The position numbers and the translations under genes are program-made. A model generated the notes under the pieces. It had not been told where the DNA came from and searched no databases. It saw nothing but the letters and a program-made list of their open reading frames with translations. Below are positions 52,472 through 62,069 of a stretch of DNA of 64,000 nt, one piece after another. The stretch covers positions 5,146,001-5,210,000 of the forward strand of contig NZ_JACBYV010000001.1 in the NCBI RefSeq assembly GCF_013408425.1. The letters run 5' to 3'. The stretch is from Pseudomonas flavescens (GTDB lineage: Bacteria > Pseudomonadota > Gammaproteobacteria > Pseudomonadales > Pseudomonadaceae). How positions within the stretch are numbered: position 1 is the first letter of the stretch; each line of letters opens with the position of its first letter.

Positions 52472-52747
52472 TTACTCGACCGCTGTTTGCTGCTGCGCGG
52501 GGGCGCTGCGCGACTCCATTTCCAGAACCTTGGCTTCCAGGGCCTCGAGGCGTGCACGGGTGCGGGCCAGCACGACCATCTGGCTGTCGAATTCTTCGCG
52601 GCTGACCAGATCGAGCTTGCTGAAGGTGCTTTGCAGCAGTGCCTTGAGCTGGCTTTCGATTTCACTGCGTGGCAGGGGAGTGTCGCCACTGAGCAGGCGG
52701 CTGGCCTGCGTGCTGAGGGCGTCGAGCAAAGCTTTGGGTGGCAGCAT
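52472..52747 (-). CDS. ubiK: Ubiquinone biosynthesis accessory factor UbiK (YqiC/BMFP)
   Basis: A 91-residue membrane-associated coiled-coil protein that helps assemble the aerobic ubiquinone biosynthesis complex. An amphipathic N-terminal helix (MLPPKALLDALSTQASRLL) is followed by a long coiled coil with REEFDSQMVVLARTRARLEALEAKV, the conserved BMFP core. ATG 52747 with GGAAGG upstream gives the usual size; the frame open to 52870 is not conserved. It is cotranscribed with comM. Confidence 0.9.
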   Translation of the reverse strand: MLPPKALLDALSTQASRLLSGDTPLPRSEIESQLKALLQSTFSKLDLVSREEFDSQMVVLARTRARLEALEAKVLEMESRSAPAQQQTAVE

Positions 52748-52814
52748 GGGAACCTTCCGAAAACGATTGAACGCAGTGTAACACGGCGATTTTTGTGACC
52801 GAGTCGACGCTATC

Positions 52815-52862
52815 GCACCAATATCGAGCATTGCAGGGTGCGCTTTGGCGCTGTTCTGGTGC
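52815..52862 (+). promoter_or_regulatory. Two NtrC-like enhancer sites
   Basis: GCACCA-N3-TCGAGC at 52815-52829 and GCGCTG-N3-TGGTGC at 52848-52862 each have one perfect half-site of the GCACCA-N3-TGGTGC consensus and a partial second half. They lie about 75-125 bases upstream of the sigma54 promoter, the normal enhancer distance. Confidence 0.6.
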
Positions 52863-52937
52863 GCCGGCACGTCGAGATATTTTCCTGCGAGCCCCTGCGC
52901 GCTCGTAACGTCCTGAAATGAGGCGGTTTGCTGGTAT

Positions 52938-52953
52938 TGGCAAGCTTTCTGCT
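52938..52953 (+). promoter_or_regulatory. Sigma54 promoter of glnK-amtB
   Basis: TGGCAAG-N4-CTGCT fits the TGGCACG-N4-TTGCW consensus with only two changes and correct GG-to-GC spacing. It lies about 195 bases upstream of the glnK start, and NtrC-like sites lie upstream, so nitrogen-limited induction is expected. Confidence 0.75.
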
Positions 52954-53091
52954 TAGTCGCTCATGACCCATGCACCGATGCGGTTCGGTTGTATCGTGCG
53001 GGCGGGGAATGTTTCGCCGGGAGCAGTCGGTGGTATCGGATCAGCCCTGTCTTGGCAACCGATGCATACAAAAGCCAGACACTGAGCTTAG

Positions 53092-53487
<396 letters not shown>

Positions 53488-53529
53488 GCTCCGCCCCCCA
53501 CCCCCCCAAATCGTCCCAGGAGTTAAATC

Positions 53530-54846
53530 ATGACTCTGCGAAAAGTCGCAGGGCTCGGAGCCCTTTCGTCCCTGTTTTTCCCCGGCATGGCCATGGCGCA
53601 GGAAGCGACGCTGAATTCCGGTGATACAGCCTGGATGCTGACCGCTACCGCCCTTGTCCTGTTCATGACCATTCCCGGCCTGGCGCTGTTCTATGCAGGC
53701 ATGGTGCGTTCCAAGAACGTTCTGTCGGTCATGATGCAGTGCTTCGCCATCACCGCTTTGATGAGCATCCTGTGGTTCGCCTACGGCTACAGCCTGGCGT
53801 TCGACACCACCGGGATGGAAGCCGGCGTGACCAACTTCAGCTCCTTCGTGGGCGGTTTGGGCAACATGTTCCTCGGCAATCTGACCAAGGAGTCGCTGAC
53901 TGCCGCGTTCCCGGAAAGCGTGTTCATCACCTTCCAGATGACCTTCGCCATCATCACCCCTGCACTGATCGTCGGTGCTTTCGCCGAGCGCATGAAGTTC
54001 TCGGCGATGCTGGTGTTCATGACCGTATGGTTCACCCTTGTCTATGCGCCCATCGCGCACATGGTCTGGGGCGGCGACGGTGCCCTGATGTGGGACTGGG
54101 GCGTACTGGACTTCGCTGGCGGCACCGTGGTGCACATCAACGCCGGTATCGCCGGTCTGGTGGCGTGCATCGTGCTGGGCAAGCGCAAGGGCTTCCCGAG
54201 CGTGGCCATGGCGCCGCACAACCTCGGCTACACCCTGATCGGCGCTGCGATGCTGTGGGTAGGCTGGTTCGGCTTCAACGCCGGCTCCGCTGTCGCCGCT
54301 GACCAGACCGCTGGCATGGCCATGCTGGTCACCCAGATCGCCACCGCCGCCGCGGCACTGGGCTGGATGTTCGCCGAGTGGGTCGCCCACGGTAAACCAA
54401 GCGCTCTGGGCATCGCCTCCGGCGTGGTCGCAGGCCTGGTCGCCATCACCCCTGCTGCCGGCACCGTCGGCCCGATGGGCGCGATGATCATCGGTCTGGC
54501 TTCCGGCGTGATCTGCTTCTTCTGCGCCACCAGCCTCAAGCGCAAGCTGGGCTACGACGACTCTCTGGACGTCTTCGGCGTACACGGCGTGGGCGGCATC
54601 GTCGGCGCACTGCTGACCGGTATCTTCGCAGCACCTGCCCTGGGCGGTTTCGGCGAAGTCGAGAACATCGGCCTGCAGCTGTGGATCCAGTTCAAAGGCG
54701 TCGCCTTCACCGTGATCTACACCAGCATCGTCACTTTCGTGATCCTCAAGGTCATCGATGTCGTGATGGGCCTGCGTGTCACTGAAGAAGAAGAGTCGGT
54801 CGGCCTCGACCTGGCTCAGCACAACGAGCGTGGCTACATCCTGTAA
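53530..54846 (+). CDS. amtB: Ammonium channel AmtB (first copy)
   Basis: A 438-residue ammonium channel with a signal peptide (about 1-23, ending AMAQ, as in E. coli AmtB) and 11 helices. The pore twin histidines are H202 (VVHINAG) and H352 (FGVHGVGG); the FQMTFAIITPALIVGAFAER segment holds the outer Phe gate. The C-terminal tail VMGLRVTEEEE is the GlnK-interacting region. It is in an operon with glnK, and a second amt gene follows. Confidence 0.96.
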   Translation: MTLRKVAGLGALSSLFFPGMAMAQEATLNSGDTAWMLTATALVLFMTIPGLALFYAGMVRSKNVLSVMMQCFAITALMSILWFAYGYSLAFDTTGMEAGVTNFSSFVGGLGNMFLGNLTKESLTAAFPESVFITFQMTFAIITPALIVGAFAERMKFSAMLVFMTVWFTLVYAPIAHMVWGGDGALMWDWGVLDFAGGTVVHINAGIAGLVACIVLGKRKGFPSVAMAPHNLGYTLIGAAMLWVGWFGFNAGSAVAADQTAGMAMLVTQIATAAAALGWMFAEWVAHGKPSALGIASGVVAGLVAITPAAGTVGPMGAMIIGLASGVICFFCATSLKRKLGYDDSLDVFGVHGVGGIVGALLTGIFAAPALGGFGEVENIGLQLWIQFKGVAFTVIYTSIVTFVILKVIDVVMGLRVTEEEESVGLDLAQHNERGYIL

Positions 54847-54854
54847 GCATCACA

Positions 54855-54878
54855 GGGCCCGCTGCGTGCGGCGGGCCC
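54855..54878 (+). other. Hairpin between the two amt genes
   Basis: GGGCCCGC pairs with GCGGGCCC in the 119-base gap after amtB. It has no T run, so it may limit read-through or protect the upstream message rather than end it. Confidence 0.6.
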
Positions 54879-54965
54879 AACGCACACGGAGTGCGCCCGG
54901 AGCCAACCCGGGCGCCTCGACCGCACAGCGCACAAACAAGCGCAACGGCCAGAGGTGAATAAAAA

Positions 54966-56219
54966 ATGGACAACACAGCACTGACTGCTTTGCAGTACGG
55001 TTTCGATACCTTCTACTTCCTGATTTGTGGCGCTCTGGTGATGTGGATGGCCGCTGGCTTCGCCATGCTCGAAGCTGGCCTGGTACGTGCCAAGAACACC
55101 ACCGAGATTCTCGCCAAGAACGTGGCCCTGTTCGCCATCGCCTGCATCATGTATCTGCTGATCGGCTACTACATCATGTACTCCAGCCCTGAAGGCGGCA
55201 TCCTGCCGAGCTTCGGCTTTCTGATCGGCGACGAGAACAGCGTCGAGTCCGTGCTGGCCGGTGGCGAAGACGCCCCCTATTACGCCGCACGCTCGGACTT
55301 CTTCTTCCAGATCGTGTTCGCTGCCACCTGCATGTCCATCGTGTCCGGTGCCGTGGCAGAGCGCATGAAGCTTTGGTCATTCATCGCCTTCGCCATCGTC
55401 ATGACCGCGATCATCTACCCGGTCCAGGGCTTCTGGAAATGGGGCGGCGGTTTCCTCGACGCAGCCGGTTTCCTGGATTTCGCGGGTTCCAGCGTCGTGC
55501 ATATGGCGGGTGCCGCAGCTGCTCTGGCGGGTGTGATTCTGCTCGGTGCGCGCAAGGGCAAATACGGCGCCAATGGCCAGATCAACGCCATCCCGGGCGC
55601 CAACCTGCCGCTGGCTACCCTGGGCATGTTCATCCTGTGGATGGGCTGGTTCGGCTTCAATGGTGGCTCGCAACTGAAGATGAGCACCATCGAAGACGCC
55701 AACGCCGTGGCTCAGGTGTTCGTCAACACCAACATGGCCGCTGCCGGTGGCCTGATCGCCGCGCTGATCGTGGCGCGTATCCTGTTCGGCAAGGCCGACC
55801 TGACCATGGCCATCAACGGTGCGCTGGCCGGCCTGGTGTCGATCACCGCCGAACCGCTGACCCCGACCGCGCTGCAGGCCACCCTGATCGGGGGTGTCGG
55901 TGGGGTGCTGGTGGTGTTCTCGATCCTCGCCTTCGACAAGATCAGGATCGACGATCCGGTCGGCGCGATCTCCGTACACGGCGCGGCCGGCATCTGGGGC
56001 ACCCTGGCCGTGTGCCTGACCAATGGCGAGGCGAGCCTTGGCGCGCAGCTGTTGGGTATCGCCAGCATCTTCGCCTGGGTCTTCATCGCCAGCCTGATCG
56101 TCTGGGGCATCATCAAGGCGGTGGTTGGCTTGCGGGTCTCCGAAGAAGAGGAATACGAAGGTGTCGACCTGGTCGAGTGCGGGATGGAAGCCTATCCCGA
56201 ATTCACCAACAAGAAGTGA
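54966..56219 (+). CDS. Second ammonium transporter (Amt family)
   Basis: A 417-residue Amt protein in tandem with amtB but clearly different. It has no signal peptide (MDNTALTALQYGFDTFYF) and a longer first outer loop (about 72-110, DENSVESVLAGGEDAPYY), features of another Amt subgroup. Twin histidines are conserved at H179 (SVVHMAGA) and H338 (ISVHGAAG). The C-terminal VGLRVSEEEEYEG tail, where GlnK would dock, is present. AGAGGTGA lies 8 bases before the ATG. PAO1 has one amtB at this site as I recall; P. stutzeri strains carry two amt genes. Confidence 0.9.
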   Translation: MDNTALTALQYGFDTFYFLICGALVMWMAAGFAMLEAGLVRAKNTTEILAKNVALFAIACIMYLLIGYYIMYSSPEGGILPSFGFLIGDENSVESVLAGGEDAPYYAARSDFFFQIVFAATCMSIVSGAVAERMKLWSFIAFAIVMTAIIYPVQGFWKWGGGFLDAAGFLDFAGSSVVHMAGAAAALAGVILLGARKGKYGANGQINAIPGANLPLATLGMFILWMGWFGFNGGSQLKMSTIEDANAVAQVFVNTNMAAAGGLIAALIVARILFGKADLTMAINGALAGLVSITAEPLTPTALQATLIGGVGGVLVVFSILAFDKIRIDDPVGAISVHGAAGIWGTLAVCLTNGEASLGAQLLGIASIFAWVFIASLIVWGIIKAVVGLRVSEEEEYEGVDLVECGMEAYPEFTNKK

Positions 56220-56269
56220 TGCACAGCTGACGGGCTGCTCATCACGAAAAATGATGGTCGAACAATCGC

Positions 56270-56299
56270 AAAGGGCGCTCAGGCGCCCTTTGTTTTTTT
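56270..56299 (+). terminator. Rho-independent terminator of the glnK-amt operon
   Basis: AAAGGGCGC pairs with GCGCCCTTT around TCAG and is followed by G and seven T. Confidence 0.95.
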
Positions 56300-56343
56300 C
56301 TACGGCGCGCTAGAATGCGCGCGTCGAAAAGAGGACGACGAAC

Positions 56344-56769
56344 ATGTGGCAGCAACGGCTGATCACCCTGCGTCCGCGGGCACGGGGCTTCCATCTCGTA
56401 ACCGATGAATTGCAGGATGCGTTACCGGAACTGGCGAGCTACAGGGTGGGTCTGTTACACCTGTGGCTGCAGCATACGTCGGCGTCACTGACCGTCAACG
56501 AGAATGCGGACCCGGCAGTACGCCGTGACTTCGAGCGCTTTTTTCGCCGTCTCGTCCCTGAGGACGCAGCGGGTTACGAGCACTGCGACGAAGGCCCGGA
56601 TGATCTGCCGGCGCACTTCAAGTCGAGCGTGTTGGGCGTTCAGTTGCAGATACCCGTGAGTGATGGGCGTCTTGCACTGGGCACCTGGCAAGGGATTTAC
56701 CTGGGCGAGCACCGTGAGCAGGGTGGTGCGCGCCGAGTGTTGGCGACCTTGCAAGGTACGGCAAATTGA
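56344..56769 (+). CDS. yjbQ: YjbQ/UPF0047 protein
   Basis: A 141-residue cytoplasmic protein of the UPF0047 family; E. coli YjbQ has weak thiamine-phosphate synthase activity but its true role is unclear. Family landmarks: [31 protein letters not shown], and the end segment [13 protein letters not shown], with histidines that form a likely metal-binding site. The ATG at 56344 has GAGGACGA upstream. It corresponds to PAO1 PA5286. Confidence 0.92.
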   Translation: MWQQRLITLRPRARGFHLVTDELQDALPELASYRVGLLHLWLQHTSASLTVNENADPAVRRDFERFFRRLVPEDAAGYEHCDEGPDDLPAHFKSSVLGVQLQIPVSDGRLALGTWQGIYLGEHREQGGARRVLATLQGTAN

Positions 56770-56845
56770 ATTTTTTCCAGGCGTTCGGCAACGTCGTACG
56801 ACTGGGCTATAACTAACCTGCTTTTCGCAAGTCATGAGGCTGAAC

Positions 56846-57166
56846 ATGAGCGACGAAGAACTGGAACAAGACGAGCTGGAAGGCGCAGAAGAGGACGACG
56901 GCGAGGAGCTGGCGGCCGCGGATAGCGACGGCGGTGATGACGACAGCGAATCCGATAGCGCGGTACCTGCCAAGGGCAAGGCCAAGAAAGCGGTCGAAGT
57001 CGACGAGCTGCCGAGTGTCGAAGCCAAGCAGAAGGAACGCGATGCGCTGGCTCGCGCCATGGAAGAGTTCCTGTCCCGTGGTGGCAAGGTGCAGGAAGTG
57101 GAGCCCAATGTGGTTTCCGATCCGCCCAAGAAGCCAGACAGCAAATACGGCAGTCGCCCCATCTGA
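56846..57166 (+). CDS. sutA: SutA-like RNA polymerase-binding regulator
   Basis: A 106-residue, very acidic protein. The N-terminal third (MSDEELEQDELEGAEEDDGEE) is a disordered acidic tail, the middle (about 55-80, ELPSVEAKQKERDALARAMEEFLSRGG) is a short helix, and the C-terminal part is Pro/Lys rich. Length and layout match SutA of P. aeruginosa (105 residues), which binds RNA polymerase during slow growth and favours initiation at certain promoters including rRNA. I chose ATG 56846, with GAGG 6 bases upstream, over the ATG at 56834. The homologue lies in the same place in PAO1. Confidence 0.85.
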   Translation: MSDEELEQDELEGAEEDDGEELAAADSDGGDDDSESDSAVPAKGKAKKAVEVDELPSVEAKQKERDALARAMEEFLSRGGKVQEVEPNVVSDPPKKPDSKYGSRPI

Positions 57167-57185
57167 GGCAAACGCCGGTTGCACA

Positions 57186-57220
57186 CGCAAAAGCCCGCCT
57201 TTATCAGGCGGGCTTTTGCG
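57186..57220 (+). terminator. Terminator after sutA
   Basis: A perfect 15-bp stem (57186-57200 with 57206-57220, core AAAAGCCCGCC) around TTATC; each arm has a T or A run, so it can work on both strands. Confidence 0.92.
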
Positions 57221-57262
57221 TTTCAGGGTATTGAGAGTGCGGGGTGGGGTATACGATGTTGT

Positions 57263-57312
57263 GGGCTGAAGCCCGGCCTGCGGGGTGCCTGTCGGGTGGG
57301 CTTCGGCCCACC
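57263..57312. repeat. Pair of GGGCTTCGGCCC-type interspersed repeats
   Basis: GGGCTGAAGCCC at 57263-57274 and GGTGGGC-TTCG-GCCCACC at 57295-57312 are two short hairpins of the same kind placed next to each other, between sutA and the HAD gene. The second has a perfect 7-bp stem with a TTCG tetraloop. Elements of this kind recur between genes in related Pseudomonas, as I recall. Confidence 0.7.
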
Positions 57313-57316
57313 AACG

Positions 57317-58012
57317 CTACGCCCAGCGTTGCAGCAGCGCCGGCAGCTCGCCGAGGCTGCGGACCTGCGCGTCGGCCTCGTCTTCGCCAGTCCAGGCCTT
57401 GCCTTGCGGGTTGAACCATACCGCGCGCCAGCCCGCTGCTCGTGCCCCGGCGATATCGTCGCCGGGATGATCGCCAATGTGCACGGCTTGTTCAGCGTCG
57501 ATGCCGGAGCGGCGGAGCGCCTCCTGGAACGGTTTGGGATCGGGTTTGCCGACACCCAGCTCTTCGGCGCTGAGGATGAAGCTGAAGTAGTCGGCCAATC
57601 CCAATCGGCGTACGTCGGCATTGCCGTTGGTAATCACGCCCAGATGGTACTGGTTGGCCAGTCGCTCCAGTGTGGTGACGGTATCGGCAAAGAAGGTGAT
57701 CGCGTGACGCGCCTCGAGCATCGCCTGGAACGCACCTTCGGCCAATCGCTGGGCTTCGTCGGGGGCATGACCAACGCCCTCCAGGGCATGACGCAAGGTG
57801 CGTCGGCGCAGCTCGCTGAGGCGATATCTCAGGCTGGGTTCGGCCTCCAGCAGGCGGCCACGGGTCTGCCCCAGGTAATCCACCGGCTGGCTCGCCAGGC
57901 GCGGTGCGTGGCTGCTGATCCAGTCGCGCATGGCACTCTCGGCGCCCAGTATCACCGGGCGGTTGTCCCACAGGGTGTCATCGAGGTCGAAGGTGACCAG
58001 GCGGATACTCAT
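57317..58012 (-). CDS. HAD-superfamily phosphatase
   Basis: A 231-residue cytoplasmic phosphatase of the HAD superfamily. The nucleophile motif DLDDT is at 9-13 (Asp9 nucleophile, Asp11 acid/base), motif II is TNGN, and motif IV is [13 protein letters not shown], preceded by a motif III Lys in [11 protein letters not shown] helical cap between about 15 and 95 places it with the C1 (YjjG/phosphoglycolate-like) group. Its ATG overlaps the xerC stop by four bases, so it is coupled to xerC, as in E. coli, where the HAD gene yigB follows xerC. Confidence 0.9.
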   Translation of the reverse strand: MSIRLVTFDLDDTLWDNRPVILGAESAMRDWISSHAPRLASQPVDYLGQTRGRLLEAEPSLRYRLSELRRRTLRHALEGVGHAPDEAQRLAEGAFQAMLEARHAITFFADTVTTLERLANQYHLGVITNGNADVRRLGLADYFSFILSAEELGVGKPDPKPFQEALRRSGIDAEQAVHIGDHPGDDIAGARAAGWRAVWFNPQGKAWTGEDEADAQVRSLGELPALLQRWA

Positions 58013-58914
58013 GAGTCCTGTTCCTTGCGGCGTTTGGCCCGTGGATGAGCGCTGTCGTAGACCTTGCTCAGGTGCTGGAAGTCCAGGTGGGTATAGATCT
58101 GCGTGGTCGCGATATCGGCATGGCCCAGCAGTTCCTGCACTGCGCGCAGGTCCTGAGAGGATTCGAGCATATGGCTGGCGAAGGAGTGACGCAGCATGTG
58201 CGGATGAATGTGTTGGCCCAGTTCGCTGATGCCTGCCTGGCGCACCCGCAGCTGCACCGCTCGGGCGCCTATGCGTCGCCCCTGACGGCTGATGAATACC
58301 GCACCATCCGCCGGGTTGGCCAGTGCGCGCAGTGGCAGCCATTGCTCCAGCGCTTCACGGGCCTTGCTGCCGACTGGCAGCTCGCGCACCTTGCTACCCT
58401 TGCCGACCACGCGCACCAGGCCAGCGGGCAGATCGAGGCCGTCGAGGTCGAGTGCGACCAGCTCCGACAGACGCAGCCCCGAGGAGTAGAACAGTTCGAG
58501 CATGGCGTGATCGCGGCGGGCGATGAAATCGTCTTCCTGGGCACCGTCCAGCAGTTGGGTGGCGCGATCCACATCCAGCACCTTCGGCAGCCTGCGCTCG
58601 CCCTTGGGGGGCGTCAGTCCGCTGGCCGGGTCATGCCGGCAATGGCCCTCGCGGATCAGGTAGCGATACAGGCCGCGGGTGGCGGAAAGCAGGCGCGCGA
58701 GGCTGCGTGCCGACTGACCCTCCATGTGCAGGCGAGCCACCTGGCGGCGCAGGCGCGAGGTATCCAGAGCCGCCCACTCGGCAAGCTGTTCCTTCTCGCA
58801 GTAAGCGAGCAGCTTGTTGAGGTCGCGGCGGTAGCCATCCAGAGTATGGGCAGACACCTGGCGCTCGCTGCGCAGGTGTTCGAGATAGGCATCCAGGTCA
58901 GCTGCAAGCGTCAA
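58009..58914 (-). CDS. xerC: Tyrosine recombinase XerC (Sss)
   Basis: A 301-residue site-specific recombinase that works with XerD at dif to resolve chromosome dimers; in Pseudomonas its homologue Sss also influences phase variation and root colonisation. Catalytic residues: R148 in [10 protein letters not shown]172 in GKGSK, H239 and R242 in [10 protein letters not shown]265 in LLGHADI and nucleophile Y274 in TQIYTHLD. The start is a TTG at 58914 with GGAG 8 bases upstream; the ATG at 58918 is out of frame. This start region lies in a repeat-like element. The dapF-DUF484-xerC-HAD order is conserved with E. coli. Confidence 0.93.
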   Translation of the reverse strand: MTLAADLDAYLEHLRSERQVSAHTLDGYRRDLNKLLAYCEKEQLAEWAALDTSRLRRQVARLHMEGQSARSLARLLSATRGLYRYLIREGHCRHDPASGLTPPKGERRLPKVLDVDRATQLLDGAQEDDFIARRDHAMLELFYSSGLRLSELVALDLDGLDLPAGLVRVVGKGSKVRELPVGSKAREALEQWLPLRALANPADGAVFISRQGRRIGARAVQLRVRQAGISELGQHIHPHMLRHSFASHMLESSQDLRAVQELLGHADIATTQIYTHLDFQHLSKVYDSAHPRAKRRKEQDS

Positions 58915-58976
58915 GCATCAAGCTCCAAGTGAAAGGCCGCTTCTGCTTTCTTGCCGCTTGAAGCTTGTGGCTATTT
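58905..58976 (-). repeat. CTTGAAGCTTG-type repeat at the start of xerC
   Basis: On the minus strand the gap between the DUF484 gene and xerC reads CCACAAGCTTCAAGCGGCAAG, a spacer, then CTTGGAGCTTGATGCTTGACG: near-complementary arms made of repeated CTTG/CAAG units. Related elements are common between genes in Pseudomonas, as I recall. It provides the ribosome site and start codon of xerC. Confidence 0.6.
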
Positions 58977-59672
58977 TCAGCGGACCGAGCGCAGCGGTGC
59001 GGAGAAGCGTGGCAGCACCCGCGACAGGACTTCGGCGATATAACCGAGGAACAGGGTGCCCAGAGAGCTCTTGTAGTGCTGCGAATCGGCACTGCCGATC
59101 GCCAGCACGCCATGCAGGCCCTGATGGGAAAGGCCGACAACGGCTGCCGAGCCGACGTCCGCGCCCGCGTCGCCGAACAGGAAGTTCAGCTCGTGCTCGC
59201 GCAGCACGCCGCAGATGGTCTTGCCACCAGCCAGCAGGCCACCGATGGCCTGATGGGCCTCTGCGCTGCTGACGCTGCGGCCGACCGGCAGCGGTGTGTC
59301 GCTGAACAGGATCAACCCCACGAAGGGCACCTGGAACTCACGGCGCAGGCTGTCTTCCACGCAACTGACCACTTCTTCGAGGCTGCTGGCGTCCATCAGG
59401 TCGAGTATCAGGCGGCGCGTCTTGTCGAACAGCCGATCGTTGTCGCGAGCTACGTCCATCAGGTGCGACAGGCGTTGGCGCATCTCGATGTTGCGTTCAC
59501 GCAGCAGTTTGACCTGGCGTTCGACCAGCGAAACCGTATCACCTCGCTGGTGAGGAATACGCAGCTCGGGAATCAGCTCATCGTGGTCGATGAAGAACTC
59601 GGGGTGCAGGCGCAGGTAGGCGGCAACCGTTTCCGAGTCCAGTGGCTTGGGCGAATCCTGCTGGTCAGTCAT
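58977..59672 (-). CDS. DUF484 (GAF-like) protein
   Basis: A 231-residue cytoplasmic protein of the DUF484/YigA family. An N-terminal part ([25 protein letters not shown]) is followed by a coiled-coil stretch ([20 protein letters not shown]) and a GAF-like domain from about 95. No function is established. It sits between dapF and xerC, as in E. coli, and its ATG overlaps the dapF stop by four bases. Confidence 0.9.
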   Translation of the reverse strand: MTDQQDSPKPLDSETVAAYLRLHPEFFIDHDELIPELRIPHQRGDTVSLVERQVKLLRERNIEMRQRLSHLMDVARDNDRLFDKTRRLILDLMDASSLEEVVSCVEDSLRREFQVPFVGLILFSDTPLPVGRSVSSAEAHQAIGGLLAGGKTICGVLREHELNFLFGDAGADVGSAAVVGLSHQGLHGVLAIGSADSQHYKSSLGTLFLGYIAEVLSRVLPRFSAPLRSVR

Positions 59673-60499
59673 AGGCGAACCTGTCCTTCGTACACGCGCA
59701 CGGCGGGGCCGGTCATCATAACCGGCTGGCCAGGGCCTGCCCACTCGATGGTCAGCTTGCCGCCCGGCAGTTCCAACTGGACGGGTGAGTCCATCCAGCC
59801 CTGGCGGATCGCTGCGACGGCGGCGGCGCAGGCGCCGGTACCGCAGGCCTGGGTTTCCCCGGCACCGCGCTCCCAGACACGCAGGCGACCGCGTTGGCGA
59901 TCGACGACCTGCAGGAAGCCGACGTTCACTCGTTGTGGAAAGCGCGGATGGTGTTCCAGTTTCGCTCCCAGTTCGTGCACCGGCGCGCTGTCCACATCAT
60001 CGACACGCAGCACGGCATGGGGGTTGCCCATGGAAACCGCGGCAAGCGCATGAGTCCTGCCTTCGACTTCGACGGCGTAGTTCAGGGCTTCAGCGTCGGC
60101 CTGGAAGGGAATCTGCTCGGGCGCCAGGCGCGGCGCGCCCATGTCCACGGTGATCAGGCCGTCAGCACGGACCTGCAATTCGATGATGCCGCCCTTGGTT
60201 TCCACGCGGATGGTTTTCTTCACCGTCAGGCGCTTGTCGAGCACGAAGCGAGCGAAACAGCGCGCACCGTTGCCGCACTGTTCCACTTCGCTGCCGTCGG
60301 AATTGAAGATGCGGTAACGGAAATCCACGTCCGGATTCTGCGGCGGTTCGACCAGCAGCAGCTGATCGAAGCCGACGCCGGTGTGGCGGTCGCCCCACTG
60401 CTTGGCGTGCTTGGGCTGGATATGGGCATGCTGGCTGACCAGGTCGAGGACCATGAAGTCGTTGCCCAGGCCATGCATCTTGGTAAATCGCAATAACAT
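59669..60499 (-). CDS. dapF: Diaminopimelate epimerase
   Basis: A 276-residue cofactor-independent epimerase that converts LL- to meso-diaminopimelate for lysine and peptidoglycan. The two catalytic cysteines are C75 (EQCGNGARC) and C219 (QACGTGAC). The start [15 protein letters not shown] at 60499 has GGAG 8 bases upstream and equals the family N-terminus; an ATG at 60505 overlapping the lysA stop and a GTG at 60508 are less likely. It follows lysA within a few bases, forming the lysA-dapF-DUF484-xerC-HAD run. Confidence 0.97.
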   Translation of the reverse strand: MLLRFTKMHGLGNDFMVLDLVSQHAHIQPKHAKQWGDRHTGVGFDQLLLVEPPQNPDVDFRYRIFNSDGSEVEQCGNGARCFARFVLDKRLTVKKTIRVETKGGIIELQVRADGLITVDMGAPRLAPEQIPFQADAEALNYAVEVEGRTHALAAVSMGNPHAVLRVDDVDSAPVHELGAKLEHHPRFPQRVNVGFLQVVDRQRGRLRVWERGAGETQACGTGACAAAVAAIRQGWMDSPVQLELPGGKLTIEWAGPGQPVMMTGPAVRVYEGQVRL

Positions 60500-60504
60500 C
60501 GGCA

Positions 60505-61752
60505 TCACTCCGGCAGGCGGCTTTCGCCCGCGAAGAGTTCGTCCAGGGTTTCTCGCCGACGCACCTCGAAGGCCTGCTCGCCGTCCACCATCACCTCGGC
60601 CGCGCGGCCGCGGGTGTTGTAGTTGGAGCTCATCACGAAGCCATAGGCACCGGCCGAGCGCACGGCCAGCAGGTCGCCTTCGGCCAGGCTCAGATCGCGT
60701 TCCTTGGCGAGGAAATCACCGGTTTCGCAGATTGGTCCGACGATGTCGTACTGGCGGCTGGCGCCTTCACGCGGCTGCACCGGCACCACGTCCATCCAGG
60801 CCTGATACAGGGCCGGGCGGATCAGGTCGTTCATGGCCGCGTCGACGATGGCGAAATCCTTGTGCTCGGTATGCTTGAGGTACTCCACGCGGGTCAGCAG
60901 CACGCCGGCATTGGCGACGATGAAGCGGCCCGGCTCGAACACCAGTGCCAGATCACGACCTTCGATGCGCTGGCGCACCGCCTGGATGTAGTCACCGGCC
61001 AGTGGCGGTTGCTCATCGCGGTACTGCACGCCGAGGCCGCCACCGAGGTCGATGTGACGAAGGTTGATGCCCTGTTCGGCAAGGCGGTCGACCAGTACCA
61101 GCAGGCGGTCGAGCGCATCGAGGAACGGCGGCAGGCTGGTCAGTTGCGAGCCGATGTGGCAATCGACGCCGACCACGGCCAGGTTGGGCAGCGCCGCGGC
61201 GCGGGCATAGACCGCTTCGGCATCGGCGATGGCGATACCGAACTTGTTTTCTTTCAGACCGGTGGAGATGTACGGGTGAGTGCCCGCGTCCACGTCCGGG
61301 TTGACGCGCAGGGAGATCGCCGCGATCTTGCCGAGTTCGGCTGCGACCTGCTGCAGGCGCTCCAGCTCGTCGGTGGACTCGACGTTGAAACAGTGCACGC
61401 CCACTTCCAGGGCGCGGCGCATGTCGTCGCGGGTCTTGCCGACACCGGAGAAGACGATCTTGTCGGCGTTGCCGCCAGCGGCCAGCACACGCTCCAGTTC
61501 ACCGCGCGAAACGATATCGAAGCCCGCGCCCAGGCGCGCCAGGACGTTCAGCACGCCGAGGTTCGAGTTGGCCTTGACGGCGAAGCACACCAGATGCGGC
61601 AGGCCATCGAGCGCGTCGGCGTAGGCGCGGTACTGCGCCTCGATATGAGCGCGCGAGTAGACATAGGTGGGCGTGCCGAAGCGCTGGGCAACGGCGGACA
61701 ACGCCACACCCTCCGCGAACAGCGAGCCGTCGCGGTATTCGAAGGTGTTCAT
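60505..61752 (-). CDS. lysA: Diaminopimelate decarboxylase
   Basis: PLP enzyme of 415 residues that decarboxylates meso-diaminopimelate to lysine. Fold type III landmarks: the PLP lysine K60 in [21 protein letters not shown] for phosphate binding, [22 protein letters not shown] with the active-site Cys of the partner subunit, and [11 protein letters not shown]. Length matches the family. It lies 9 bases downstream of lptM and just before dapF, so lysine synthesis steps are adjacent. Confidence 0.97.
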   Translation of the reverse strand: MNTFEYRDGSLFAEGVALSAVAQRFGTPTYVYSRAHIEAQYRAYADALDGLPHLVCFAVKANSNLGVLNVLARLGAGFDIVSRGELERVLAAGGNADKIVFSGVGKTRDDMRRALEVGVHCFNVESTDELERLQQVAAELGKIAAISLRVNPDVDAGTHPYISTGLKENKFGIAIADAEAVYARAAALPNLAVVGVDCHIGSQLTSLPPFLDALDRLLVLVDRLAEQGINLRHIDLGGGLGVQYRDEQPPLAGDYIQAVRQRIEGRDLALVFEPGRFIVANAGVLLTRVEYLKHTEHKDFAIVDAAMNDLIRPALYQAWMDVVPVQPREGASRQYDIVGPICETGDFLAKERDLSLAEGDLLAVRSAGAYGFVMSSNYNTRGRAAEVMVDGEQAFEVRRRETLDELFAGESRLPE

Positions 61753-61761
61753 GAGCCGTCC

Positions 61762-61887
61762 TTATCTGTCTTGCGCAGGTGCGGACTGGGTATCATCCGG
61801 CAGGTACAGTGGGCCTTTCTGGCCACAGCCACTGAGCAGGGTGGTGACGGCGACGAGCGCGATGAGGGCAGTGAACAGCCGCTTCAT
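61762..61887 (-). CDS. lptM: LptM-like small lipoprotein (LppL/YifL)
   Basis: A 41-residue lipoprotein. The signal peptide MKRLFTALIALVAVTTLLSGC has lipidation at Cys21, followed at once by the conserved CGQKGPLYLP motif of LptM (YifL), which stabilises the LptD-LptE outer membrane lipopolysaccharide translocon. The rest is a short tail. It precedes lysA and is divergent from cyaY, the arrangement of PAO1 PA5276 (lppL). Confidence 0.88.
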   Translation of the reverse strand: MKRLFTALIALVAVTTLLSGCGQKGPLYLPDDTQSAPAQDR

Positions 61888-62069
61888 GGTCAAATCCTTG
61901 TAATAAAGCATAATTGCCCCGGAGTATACCGACCCCCCGGCATGTTGCCTATGCAGTGGGGTTCCCGTCCGGCGGGGCTTTGCCCTGGCATACTGGCGCG
62001 CGCCGAACGGGGCGCGGCGATTCTTTCTTTTGCGTACGATGTTGCTGAATCTTTCATGAGGTAAGTGCA

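Noticed and set aside
53053..53067. TGGCAACCGATGCAT as sigma54 promoter of glnK
   Set aside because: The distance between GG and GC is two bases too short; the site at 52938 has correct spacing and a better match.
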